DNA of 64,000 nucleotides, from positions 14,687,116 to 14,751,115 of the forward strand of contig CM037830.1 of NCBI GenBank assembly GCA_021234535.1. The letters run 5' to 3'. This DNA comes from Stichopus chloronotus (lineage: Eukaryota; Echinodermata; Holothuroidea; Aspidochirotida; Stichopodidae). Shown one piece after another: positions 11,755-25,200 of the stretch (position 1 is the stretch's first letter; every line of letters begins with the position of its first letter). Below the pieces are notes generated by a model. That model did not search any database. It was not told the DNA's origin and was given only the letters and a program-made list of their open reading frames with translations. The position numbers and the translations under genes are program-made.

Positions 11755-14700
11755 TTTAGAACCCTTTACTTTTGCTCTCCCATATCACTTCTTTCTATCC
11801 ATTAAGCTTTTCAAATTAAATTACTTTATGCACTTTCGAAATCATTTTTTGTGTAAAATTAATACCAAACGGTAACCTTTAGATATTTACCTTCATGCAG
11901 GTGTATTAAATTTACACAGTTATACTCATCAAGAGCCAACTGCTATAATAAACACAATTTAAAGTAAAGAGTGGAAAATACAAATAGTGAAAAGTAATCA
12001 GCTTTGGGAAGCTTTGTGACCACTGTTTCAAACGTTCACTTTGAATAATGACCTCTCCCATATGATTCGTTCAGATCCTTTGGATCTAAACGCATTCGAA
12101 ATTTGATTCCTGTTACCGTTTCTATAACGTTTCCATTCATTTTAGGTCAACACTATTCCTATTGACAGTAGTCATTGTGAGGGGTGCACTAAGAGGTCGC
12201 TATCTTACTATCGGAACTTTCGTAATACTTCACCAGCGAACAACCAAGACCATTAAATACATTGTTTGTATTTGACCTCTTTCTTTTTGCACTGACTTTG
12301 AATAGGAACATTAGCTTACATGACAGTGACTTCAAGTGTCCAAACTGAAACTTATCTTTTTCTTTTCTTCCGTCAAATTCTCCACAGCTCCACAATCCAC
12401 TCGATCCATTTCTCCTGAATCTCATTGTGTTCCATTTTTATCGATAAACGGTTCTTCAAGGACTTTATTATTAATTCCATTGATAGTTTCCTGTTTCTTT
12501 GAAAAACATTCTGTCACTCCTTTAATAAAGAACTAGTCACGTCTCTCATTTTTTATCCTGACGTAAACCTTGACTCTCTGCTCTGTTCACTTCAGATCTG
12601 GCTTCTGCCCGGGATGATGAGGTCGACAGCGTTTATTATACAGTTTAACCTCTGCAGGCAAACACTCACTCCTCTGATGATTATACTTACCGTTTTATAT
12701 TCGTGTCTATTGCTTAATCTGTTCAATTCTTCTTCACTGTATCTTAAACATTGTTTAGTTGTTGTTTGCTATTATCCCAATTTTCACAATTTTTCTTGGA
12801 GTGGCAACTTTAATAACCTCCACTGAGCTTCTTGCTATCACTCCCTGATGTTTTGTATTTGTTCTCATATCTATGTATAATCATTTTGAAATATATTAAA
12901 AATCAAGTTCAAACTCATAATGATTGATTATGATTGGTCCACGGAGGTGGTAAGCAAGTATTTTCAAAATGTACATACATGAGCAAGGATTATCAAACTT
13001 TCTTTCCAGTGTTATCTTCATCTGGAGTTCAGGTAATGAAAGTTAACTGACATATGGTACAACCTTGATCTTGCCTATATCTTGTTTTTAAATCAGTTGA
13101 ATGTGAATTTGTTTTTTATACAGTTACACCAAATGTTTGTTTCATAATTTGGTGTTAAGCGTGTTGACTTCATCGACGATTACGATAAGGAAGATATTCT
13201 AGTCAGTATAGAACAAAGTCTTATGGCTGAGTTTCACACTAAGATGTGGTATCATTTTAAGTCATTGTAAATTACTTCTGATAAATCCTCTGTCAATATG
13301 AATAATGGATCGCACACTAAAACATAACAAGGAGAACCGTGTATAAACCATATTATTATTGTGATTAGGAATGAAGGTGTTAATACCTGTATAGCCAATA
13401 AACGTTATTATTGTAAGTGACCTAGTCATGTCATTTATTTGTTGTGTCAAATGTCGAATACAGTAAGTTGGTGAATATTACAAAATTGAATTTCATGAAC
13501 TTTATCATCAATCATATCCATTCCCTTGTTTGGGTAATGGAGACTGTAAAATACATGCTTCCCTTGTGGTATTTATTCTCAAACAATCGTTTATCGTGCT
13601 TGCAGACTACACTGAGTGTAGAAAGCAGAACGCCATTGCTAAATGCTACGAAAAGTTGATCAAATGGGAGATAAAATAGTAATCAATCTTGTGGGTACGA
13701 AGATGGCATGAAAAGCAATAATCACACTTGATTCCTAACTCAAGCTGGAATAGCAATTGAATTGAAACTTTTTGCTTTACAATAGAATTTATGTGGCATA
13801 TTAGAATTTATCTGGTAAATATTGAAAACGTTTCCGAGGGTCAATGTGTGAGGAGTTTTGTAGACACTGAACATGCGCTTAGATATACCCAACTTCACTT
13901 ATGCCAGTGTGCTCTTAATATTTAGAGTTATATGACTCTAGGTAGATGCATAATAGAGATACTTAGAATCAGGAGAAACCTTCCTATCACATGCGGTTAG
14001 CATAACTCTACATATAATAAAATTCCTTTCCTTTCGCGGAATCATGGGGGAGCCGTCCTCATTTCAGTCCCACCTCGTTTTGTCCTATCAGGAATTTTAG
14101 TCTAACAGAATAGTCAAAGAGGATATTCCATACCCCTACCCAAACCTTTCCTCAAAATTCAATACAAGATGCGGGATGGATGTCTATGTGCTTTCTGGTG
14201 GCTACTTGCCTTCGTCAAAACAAGTTAAAAAAGTAAGCCTTCCAGTTCAGATTTCGACTAAGGCGAAGTGATATTCTAAACATTGTATCATAATCAATGA
14301 GAAAGAAAAGTGGTAGTCTTCGCGTCAAAGAGTAGAAGAAAAAGTCTATTTAGGACAACAAAATTTTGTCACGTGGTTGTTCTTCAGAAAATCTTAATTT
14401 GGCTAGGGCTTGAATCATGTTAATGACTTACTTGCGTTATCTGAAACAATGCCATGAAATGTGAATGAATTTATTAGCTACACAAAATGTGTTCAAAGTA
14501 CTGTCTATACAACGTAAGTATAAGTCATCAATTACTTTTGTTATGAAAACTACATTATGAAAAGAATAACTTCGTTTCACACCTTGGTTGTGCCGTTTGA
14601 CTACCATAGATGAAATAGCTGACTGCAAATTTAGGCAAAGGAGTAGAAAAAACGGATGCTCGACAAAGCAATAACCTGTACAAGTTCACTCTGAAAAAGC

Positions 14701-17330
14701 AGGGTATCCTGCAAACAGTAAATTTCAAATTTCAGACATCACCTCCATCCTTATAGCATTACTCCTACTAAAAATTCAAGAAAATTGATTCAAAATTCAA
14801 CTATCTTTGAGCAATGACAGAACAATTGTAGTAGGGAATGGGAAAATGAAAGGGTAAGTGAAGTAAAATGCAAGTTTGTGTGCTTTTAGAACCCTACGAT
14901 TTCGGATGAATTGTGATGCAGTTTCCCAAGGTATATAGTCTTTAAAATTTATGGAAGTTTTCAGTTCTCACAATCAGAAAACGTAAACACTTTATCAGAA
15001 TCTCATAGCAGAAAACATGTAACAATATTGAGAAGGGTTGGTCATTCCCTTCATTTACTCGCTGAGCCTAAAGAGGAAAATTTCCATACATCTAGGCGTT
15101 AGTTCATCAAAACATTTTCTAGTACGCTATGAACCAGCTGATGGTGGTGTTGTCACCATACATACCAACACTCTCGTATTGGAAGTACTCGATATCTGTT
15201 ATGTAGTCTTTGCAAAGACAGAAAAGGACTTATCAAGTTAATAACATTTCTCCCAGTTACACACTGAAACGTACTGATCTCATCCAAGGAAAGAAAGTTT
15301 TTGTGTACTAAATAGTTTTATCCCTAAAAGGCTGCCCTATGTGATATTTTTTATGCCAAAATTGAAAAAAGAATTTTATGTCGTTCCAGAGAAGACATCC
15401 ACAGGTTATTGTTGTGTATGATAAAACATATATAACTCGAAAAGCTAGCAGGGATAAATTGAAACTCCCCTCGAATTTACAGTAGAAACCTCTAAACCTA
15501 ACATTTTTTTGGTTTTTCTTTGCTAGTTTACCTTTGCTAATTTACACTAAACTTACTGAAACTTATCAATACGAAATGTTCTGCACACCCTATGGCCAGT
15601 TGTGAACCAGAGGAAGCGGAAGCTTTTTCAGGGGACCCGTACATAGGTACATCATAGTATTCTAAGAAGGGGGATGAGTGTCTGTTTATCTAGTCGCTCA
15701 ATTCGGGCTAGTAGAAAAGTTTGAAAATACACACCGAATATGCAAACCTTAAAGTATTGACAGTGTTTTCCTTGACAGTGTTGACTTGGTCTTTTATTAA
15801 AGGATCTAACTCATCCAATCTCCCATCAGAAATTAAAGTCAGGAATCACAGAATGCTACATGGTACCCATGATGCTGGTACTCCTATCATCAGCTTTCCT
15901 TCGCCCGTGTAGTCTACTTAGCTAGCTTCAAATTTTGCCATAAAACCATGTGAGCTAAGTGCTGGTAACGTTCGCGTTCTTTCAGTAGTTTTAAATCATC
16001 TCGCCAAAATTCGTACCTGGCCTCGTGATCCTAAACGTACAAAAAACGTGCAAAGCATACTGTAGCACACGGTAGTACAATACTCAAAGACAACGGAAGT
16101 TATTCTATGTTTACATTGAAAACTCCATAGTGTATTCACGTGATGTTGAAATCATTCATACGTAAGAAGTACAATTTCAGACTAGACGAAAAGGGGTTTT
16201 CAATTTGTTTAGGTCCTACGCCACAATGATATCATATGCATATAGTTGAAACTCCTGACATTACATGAGCTCCCATGCGCTTTGCTCTCTGGAAACCCAC
16301 TGGTCCTCTGCGCCTGGACCCTGATCCTTAGGAGGGACCTGGTCCCCACTCATTCCAAAGCGTTTTATGGAGTAGCCGAACTTCTCCACTGAAGGAAATA
16401 CTTACTCCGCCTAATGCATCTACACTCTGTGCGGTCTTCGAACTCTAACGTAACCTTAAGCGCACACACTGTTTTCCTTGTGTAATTGACTAGTGCACCT
16501 GAAATTATCCCTTCTCTCATGAAGGCTTCTGAAAATAGCACACATGTTAATTACCCCTCATATTATTTTCACCTTTGACGAAAAGAAAACAGTCTTAAAT
16601 TGGCCGAAACAAAAGGATCAAGACTTGTTCATTCTATAGGTAAGTTTCGGAAGTTCATTAGCTGACTTCTCATAGACCTGAACATTTCGTCACAGAATCA
16701 AATCAAACATCTGTAACTTAAAAACCTGATCAAGAGTGGCTCTAGGACCAGTTTACGTCTATCCTATGACCTTATATTGCATGAGCTTCATGAATTATCC
16801 CCCCCCCCCTCCCCTACACCAACCGCGGCTCTGAACTTGGACCCAGCTCTCGTAGTGCACACAAGATGCACATGTGATTCCTTCCTTGTCATTCGGGAGA
16901 ATCACAGGTTGTCCCCTCCCCCCCCCCCCTCTACCTCCAAAATCCTGCACACGCCACCGGCATGGACGGAGGTAAATCTCAGGGCGTCAATAGTAAGGTC
17001 AATTCAGTGAGTTCAGTGAATTCTTGGAGTGATAGATACACATTTATGAAGTATGTTTAGCATTAACTAATTAGATAGTATGTGAATTTAAGTAATATTC
17101 TTATCAATTGTTTGCTACGAAGGTATATTATGCAATTCGGAGTAACAGCTTCCAAGTGAAACTGAGACTATTTTTCTCCATTAAATGTAAATCACGCCAT
17201 TTACCCATATTCTAGACGTACTACACAAAATAAAAAAGCAGGCTGATGAAGTAACCTGCATTACTGTAGAGGAAAGCGCTTTCACGTATTGCCTGATCAT
17301 TTTGCATGCTTCATTATCTTCTTCTGATGT

Positions 17331-17817
17331 TCGCTAACTTCAATCCGGTTCGAAATTTTTCCACATGTTTTGTTCATCGTGAGGTACCTTTCGTTTTTTT
17401 TTTTTTCACTTTATGTGTCAACCCATTGTAGTTCGCTAACTTCAAGCGGTTTTGGAATTTCCCGTCAGTCGCTCTGTGCCGGACATTCACGGTAGATATG
17501 TCATCTTATATCCTGTTGGTTTTTCCGGTGTGGAATTTGTTGATTTTCTCGTATTCATATTTTGTCATAGTTATGGAATTCAACGGTTAGTGATTCCTTC
17601 GGCGTGACACGTGTTCATGGTCAACAGATCGGATTTCAATGGACAGAGTATCGACAAAAGTCTCAAATCAAGATAAATTATTCTGTAGGTTCCTTTCATT
17701 AGACTTCATAGCAACAGCTTATTGCTTTTTGGTTCAAAGCCACCTTATGGCTGTCGCATTGTGCACATAGTCATGTTTCTGAGCCGGTCTGAAGACGACG
17801 GAGGGGGTAAAAAGAAA
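17331..17817 (+). promoter_or_regulatory. Conserved upstream region of gene A with kappaB-like site
   Basis: This half kilobase is retained in the paralog (48262-48763). It contains two related blocks, GTTCGCTAACTTCAATCCGG at 17331 and GTTCGCTAACTTCAAGCGG at 17431. The second runs into GGAATTTCCC at 17454-17463, which on the other strand is GGGAAATTCC and fits the kappaB consensus GGGRNWYYCC. The site sits about 355 bp before the predicted ATG. Transcription start and TATA position cannot be fixed from sequence alone. Confidence 0.45.
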
Positions 17818-17869
17818 ATGGCTCGTTTCATATGTTCAATGTTGTTAACAACTTTGCTTGTATATCGAT
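17818..17869 (+). CDS. Gene A exon 1 (signal peptide)
   Basis: Encodes MARFICSMLLTTLLVYR plus the first base of a split codon, then the donor GTAAGT. A 17-residue hydrophobic leader. The same 52-bp exon with the same phase occurs in gene B at 48764. Confidence 0.8.
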
Positions 17870-20800
17870 GTAAGTATATATGCACACGAATTGCTTAGAA
17901 AATTGTCATACTTAACTGTAGTATGCAAATGGTAGTTGGAGCTACAAGATTGTACTCTTATTACATTCCGGTGGGGTCAACGAAATTATACAAATATAGC
18001 CTGGAAACTATGGACATAGGTGAATACAAGAAGTAGGGGGGGGGGGTCGTTTTTTGTTCTTTGGGCTCCTTCTAACTCCCTTACAAATCGAGTCGAACTC
18101 CAACTGATCCCTACTGTAGATCGAACGCTAGCTTTTGGGACACCTTTGCTGTTTAAGTACATATGGTATGGTAAACACATTTTTGATTCCTTGCCAAATG
18201 ATAATGGCGTGTGTGTGTGCGTGTGTGTGTCTGTAATACTTTGATTGTCTACGCTCTAACTCTATAGGCAAAAGTCAGTAAAAACCAAACTTGGTATGTC
18301 TGTTCGCCATGTTAAAAAGATGTGACCTATTGTTTTAGGTTAAAGTCTTGGGACACTGGAGCAAATCTCCGTGTTTCTGTGACGGTGGCTTCGGTACGTT
18401 CTAAGTCAATAGGGGAGTGTCGGATGAAAGCTGGGCAAACTCGGTACGTAGCTCTGCCATATGAAGAAGGTGTGCCCTATTGTTTTTGGTGGAGGTCAAG
18501 GGTAATCTGAGGCACTGGAGAAAATTCTGAAAACCTTTTAACAAGTTATAAGACGTGGACAAAGTCTAAACTTGGTAAATGGATGCATCATGATAGTAGT
18601 GCCTTCAGGGTGTTCAAGATTTGGAGTCCAAATGGGCCATATTTTTTCCTACAGGTTGTTTATGATTATTGATCTCATGTGGGGCTATGGCTAACATTGT
18701 ATGAATTCATGATTTACTGCATATTTTGCTTGACAATATGAAATGTCTGTCCGAATTATCTCTTGGGTAGTGGAACCCGAGGTGTTCAAAATTTTGAGGT
18801 CCAAGGTTCAAATAGGACATTTTATTAAATCATGGAAAAGGCCTCTTCTCCTATATTGTGAAGTACTAAGTTGAAATTGTGTCACATTACTGTTGTGGTA
18901 ATTGTTCCTTCAGGTTGTTCAGGAATATTGGTCCCATATGTGCCACATTCCATGTTATGAAATCATGCACAATTTCTCTTTTCTCCACATTTTGCTTAAT
19001 ACTGTGAAAGGTTTGTCAAATTAGAATTGTGGTAGTGGAACTCGTGGTCATGAGTTGATTCTTCCACTGTGTTTACACCTTTTTCTTAAGTTAACACCCC
19101 TGTTTAAGAAGGATTAGTGATCTAGCAGTCCAGACTGGAGCATCGATCTGTCAAATTAGAATTGTGCTAATGGAACCATTTGCAGTGTACAACATTTATG
19201 GGTCAAACTGCAGAATGGGCCATATGGTCCACATATTATATCATTGTGCAAAGCGATAGTTCTTCTACAAATTGTATGTTACCGTGTTCAGGGTTTTTCA
19301 TATTAGTACTTTGGAAGTCAGTGACTTTGAATAATCAGCATTTTGTTTAGGGACAAACGGGGGCATGGGGCTGTACTGCCATAGTTATTTATCAAGACGT
19401 ATTGTTTGTATTTGCAATAAACAAACCACTTGTGCTCGTATCAATCACTTTCGTACACTGGGGTCAGTCAGGTCAGAGACTACAGGATAGCTTGCTATTT
19501 GCCTGTTGATAATTTAGGTCAACAGAGAACAATTACAGGTTCCAATTGATATTATTAACATTCCTCCTTGATTTCAATTTTAGGCAAAAGTTCAGGAAGT
19601 TTGGGAAAAAGATTTTCTCTAGTAGAGTCAGCATTCTGTTTTCGGAACTTTGGTAGAGGACATTACATGCTGCCTTCTGGTTTAGATAATTAAAAAAGGC
19701 AGGCAAGGAAACTATGCGATGGGGGGGGGGGGGGTGCATGTGTGTGCATGATTGTGTGTATCAGCAATCGCGTTATCACTCTAGTTTTTGAAGGGAAGAT
19801 AAAAGATTGGTGAAAGTTGGTGTGTGGGTAGGACATATAAATATCTCGGCTACGATTGTTTTTGGTTTGGGTCAAAGGTCATAAGAGGTCACCGGCCGCC
19901 AGTTCATAGACAAAGTATGTTTGCAGCATCTCAGGAAGTATGTGTTGCATGGACTTCAAACGTGTAGGGTATGTTCTCCCTTACGATTAAATAAATTGTG
20001 ATGATTTTCGTGGAGGTCAAAGGTCATATGGGTGCATCAGAAGCCACAATGTGAAAAGCTTGTCGACGTTTGTTCACGCCCTAGTTTTGAAAGGTTCAAG
20101 ACAGCTCAAAGTTGGTGTGTGCGGAGAACATATTAAAATCTCGGCTGGGATTGTTTTGGAGCAGGCCCAAGGTCATCTGAGGTCACCAGTAGGTAGAATG
20201 TGGACAACCAAATTTTGCAGTATCTCACAAATCACTTGTTGCATAAACTTTTAACGGGTAGGTGTACTTCCTTCTGAGTAAATAAGATGGTGAAGGTGAA
20301 AGGTCCAATGCGGATATTAGAGGTCGTACAGTGAAAAGTTAGTGAGCCCTGCACTTTACAAGTAGTGTTAAGGTCCAGTACATAAAGAACTTTGTTGGGT
20401 TTGATTTTGGTGTAATTGACGGTTATTTGGGTCACTAGAGGGTGCAAAATGTTAGCACTTAGATGGTACTTTTTCTTCTTTTTTTCTTTTGGGAAACTTG
20501 TATTTGGTGTTAACGGCATTCAAAGACCATGCACCAATACTATGAAATTCATTTAGCATTTTTGGTCTTATAAATGTGAATTTGGTGTTGATAGTTATAA
20601 GCAAAAAAAATTCCCAAAAGACAAAACAATTGCTTTTTAATTTGCTCCACTAAGATAAAATTTCTTGCACACAGAGAATTTTTTTAGCTAGTGACCATTG
20701 ACTTCTGAGGTCACTGAGACAGGTATTATCAATCACAGGGGGATCTTTATCTAGCAACTGACACTGCTTATCCAGAGAGAAATGATTTGTCAGGTCGATT

Positions 20801-22226
20801 TAGACTACTTATGAGAGATTTTTTACTCCAAGGTATATGACCAGATAGTAGTTACATTTTGGATATATCCAGCTAGGGAAAGACAGGCTGTAATAAACTG
20901 ACTTCGAAGATACAACTTGTAACTGAAATATCACTGTATACCATGTGCTGGTTGCAGAGTTCTTGGCAATCAATTACAAGCCTGGACGGACATTGGAGGA
21001 AAACTTCTGTGAATAATGAAAAATTTCAATTTCAAACTTTTACACTAGGAAAAGGCTGAAAACTAGAAAAAGGCTAATATACAATAGTTAACAAATGTCT
21101 AACAGCTTTCATTACGTTCAAGTAGTTGTAATGATTCAGTTTCGCCACACCACATGGCATGCTATGTACAGAAAAGACCATTGTTTCATTATTTTGGGTT
21201 ATCGGTAGAGAGTCCAAGTCATAAACTTGCTTTTCTACAGGTAACCTTGGATTATCAAGGTTATCGTTTTACAGTCTTCGGTTGTCGGTTGGCATTCTTG
21301 GGTTTATTGGACATTGGGAAGGTTTGTCTTAGATGTCTTAGAAGTGCTTATGACAATGAAAGTGATAATGATACTTGAGGAAAAACAAACATATAACGAA
21401 ATATAATTTGACGTACTTTATGTCTTAATAAGTTACTGGTGCAAACGTAAGTTTTGAAACAAATAAATGGTGAAGGCTTTAAAGGTTTATAACAACTTTT
21501 GACAAGACAATACATTTTGACAAAATGATCATCTTTACACGGCTTAATGTTTTTTAGCTAGCCTTAAAGCAATTGTCATCATCAGAATCTACTTTATGGA
21601 ACTCTGATGTGAAATAACTTTATTTTTGTCTTTACAGCTGATGGTGCCAACATGAATGTACGGTATCGTTTGCATAAAACACTTTTGGATCCAGAGAAAT
21701 ACGACAATGATCTGAGACCAGTGAATGATTCAGGTGACCCTGTCATGGTTACTTTCGAATTTCAGCCAATTTTACACCATGTGGTATGCTTACACGAGAT
21801 TTTTTTTCATGATTACCTACAATTTGCTTCGAAATCTGAGCGTCTTCTTTAATTTCAGATTTATGTCTAGTGGCGACTTAGCAACTAGACATACTCTTTA
21901 TTTTTGAAAAGTTAGACACTGTTTCAATTATTGCTGATTAACCAAGTATTAAAATGGGGTAATATTTTCTAGTTGATCTCATATCAACCATATCAACCAT
22001 ATTTCCTCGGTTGTAAATTCCTTTCTCAAAATGGCCTGCTAAAGATTCTCAGGAAATTGCAAGGAAATAACAATGGGCACTCATTGTCCATGATCCAGTA
22101 AGAGTAAACTTGCAGATCTTAGTTAAAAAGAATGAAAATATGAGCCGCAGCTCGATACCAACATAAATGAAGTTTATTATGCAATCTAGATTCAAAGCTG
22201 GGGGACTGAATATGAAAACATGTAAG

Positions 22227-22257
<31 letters not shown>

Positions 22258-25200
22258 ATATAGATGAAAATATGAAACCACTTGACGCACACGCACGACA
22301 TATCAAGAACAATCCATAAAAGTTTATTAAAACAGATATGAAAGCTGGATAGTTAAAATCTTCAGTGCAATAAGATGATAAACGTGGTTAAATGGTTAAA
22401 ACATTACAAGGTAAAATGAGTATACAGCTATCACGACGTTTCAAAAAGGTAAACTTTTCTTGGTCACGTATAAAAGTACACTGAAATCACTTTGTAAGAA
22501 ACAGGCATATATATATATATATATAAATATAAAAATGAAACAATACACCACTGATTTGATGGAAAACATCAATATATTAACAGTGTACACAAAGATTATA
22601 ATAAAAATACGACATGTTTCGGAAGGTCACCTTCCATCGTCAGGTTGATGATAAGACTAAATAAGGAGAGGTGAACGTACTACCAATTGGGTTGTCAAAG
22701 ACAAAAATTTAGAAGTGACACTTAGTTGAATAAAGAAAATAATGGGGATTCCAGTTGTTTGTTGAGATTGGGCAGATTCCAGTTGATATGAAGGTATTCC
22801 TTGAGTTTAAGCTGCAGCTTAGTGGGTGCCGAGTCAATGATTTTGAAAGAGTTGTGATCGCATTTTGCCTTACAAGAGGGGGATTTGTGTAAGTAATAAT
22901 ATTACTTTAAAATTGCATCTTTCAGGATTTGGCCTACCAAGAACTACAGTTAAGAAGCAAGATGGCCATGGTATTGAATTTTCACACTTTATAAAATATT
23001 ATGTAAATACTTTATCCTTGTCCATTGCAAAATGCGTTCTTCGATATTTACTCATTCCGTATCTTCGGGTGAAATCAGCTCCGATTGACGATTGACAAGG
23101 AAAGCTTTTGGAGAAAGAGACACATCAGCTCTATAGTCCTTGACTCCAAGCTGTAATTATGTTCGTTTATCCTCTCAGTATATGCATTAGTAGAAATCAG
23201 AAGGTGTAAATAGAATGGCAGTTTTATTCGATTTAAGGTAGCTCTAAATTATATTCGTCCTTTAAACACCGTATTGACGTGTTTATATAGGAAGACGACG
23301 TGACGCATGCGCATAGGCTCAAAAATGACGTAACAATCGTAGTAGTCGACTAGTGGACGTATCAATCGAAAACTCCCTAATAACTTGACAAGGGAACCAG
23401 AAGGAAATCTTGGAACAACCCATGGACAGTCGCCGAGGGAGGAAATGCCTTTTTGAGAATTAAGCAGCCAGAGGCATATGGAGGATTCCACTACCAGCTT
23501 CCCGTTGGGAGGTAAGCGCCACGTTGTCGTAATGCAATATTGAGGAGTACCATACATCAATATTAGAGATTATCTCTGTGGTCAAACGAAAGATAAATTG
23601 ATTGGGGGAAAGAAGGTATTAACGTAAGATTGGACAAGTGAAATAAACTGTACGAACAAGTTCATCGCATCCAAACCGCAGTAAACATATTGACTCAGAA
23701 TTTCTTTTTGGCTCGTTCAGCAGGCAGCGGTGAAATGAAAAAAATCGGACACTGTTATTACAATGGCAGCCTACATATTCGCATCCATGATGGACAGATT
23801 CGCATACGGATACGTTACACAAAATTGTGAGGGATGTGACATGAGATGGCCTTCTCAAGTGGATCAACGTTGCCGAACTTCGTGCCGAACGTTCCCATAA
23901 CTGATAAGTATTTCAACGACTTTCAACATTTGGTCACAGACGAATGGGTTATCAATGCTGTGAAGGACTACCTGCTGAACATTGTAGAAATTAACACCAT
24001 CTACGGCCGTGATGCAACAACTACTAACGGGTTTGTCTCAGTCACCGAGAATGGTCGATGGTCGATGCTTGGAGAACTCGAAGGTGAACGATGTCATCAG
24101 GGGGCATCTCGAACACGACTTTATTCCACGTTGGATGGGGGCAGTCGATTATTCTCATGTTATACTGAACTATACATTGTAAAAAAGCTATTTTTTGTCG
24201 AATTTATTTCCAGTGGTTGATGGGGTAGTTGCGGTATGTCATTTCCTTTGCCGACTTGTACTATACATTACAATATACATAGGTGAAATGGAATAAAAAC
24301 ACAACTAAAAAACGACACAAAGACTTGTTGGAATATTTTTTTTAATTTCTTTTGTTAACAGCGGTACATTCTTTATGCTTATATCTTTTATACGGCAGTT
24401 ACCATAGCTATTAGACCAATTTTTTGAACTCTCAAACATTGAACTCTCAGCAACTCTTGTTCCACTTCCTACTTTTCATTGAACTTACTTGCGCGATGAA
24501 ACAGTGATCACAAATAGGTTCGTCCACACACGGAAGACTCGATGAGTCATCATAACCAGAATGCTTAAAGTTGAAAGGACTTTCCTCATAAGAGCCGTTG
24601 AAGGCAGTATTTTCGTATGCATCCTACTACGAGTCGTTTGGGCAGTTGAACCAAGAAGATGTGATCTTGAACGAACGACATGTTTTCCCATCGAAACCGC
24701 AAACACTTTTGTCACAACGCGGCTGATAGGATACTTAGCCGAAGCTTTCTCTAACGCGCGATCGTGAGCTAGGCTCACCCCTGGGTTCAGTTTTAATTTT
24801 CTGACAAATAGAGACGACGTCTATTTCATGACGACTTTGTACTCGACGTCGGCATCACCCGACATAAGGCAAAAACCTGTCTTTGTTGCTCCTAATGAGT
24901 TTGAGTTTCATCTCGACACCGTTCAACAAATACTTGTCTTGAGAAAGATGTCACTGTGAATAGGCCCGCGCATATCGACCGTCTTGCTATCTTTGGTGAA
25001 GGCATATCTCTTTTGTAAACCATGGTTGGCCGTGTCACCTCCCACATTGGGATCGGATTGACCCATGCGTCCAGCTGTGTCCTCATGGAAAAAGGCTGAA
25101 GTGAGCTGGGAATGCTTGGCGTCCAAGCCATAACAGCGTCTCCATCATTGTGTGGTACGGGTAAGTTGGCGTAGAAGTACAAATGAGCCGCTCGTTGAGA

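Larger units (their letters stand above)
10370..17817 (+). repeat. Segmental duplication, copy A (5' flank of gene A)
   Basis: Collinear with 44610-48763. Anchors include CTGTTCTCGCCTGTTGGATT near 10393 against CTGTTCACGCCCGTTGAATT near 44652; GAGGTGGTAAGCAA near 12945 and 45080; GCAGAACGCCATTG near 13626 and GCATAACGCCATTG near 45746; TTTTTCAGGGGACCCG near 15625 and 47110; and AGCCGAACTTCTCCACTGA near 16374 and 47325. Copy A carries an extra segment of about 2.1 kb (10690-12790). No exon other than the gene's first exon was found in the shared part. Confidence 0.8.
17870..21637 (+). other. Gene A intron 1
   Basis: A 3.8-kb intron. Its first 300 bp match the start of gene B's intron 1. It contains the TTCCTTGCC/TG start of a composite repeat near 18184-18240, a 1.3-kb dispersed repeat (18250-19460), a ~145-bp half-site array (19680-20460) and about 1.1 kb of unassigned AT-rich sequence before exon 2. 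Confidence 0.75.

Noticed and set aside
17773..17817. Upstream in-frame ATG as the true start of gene A
   Set aside because: It would put a charged stretch (SRSEDDGGGKKK) before the signal peptide, and the paralog has no ATG at that position.
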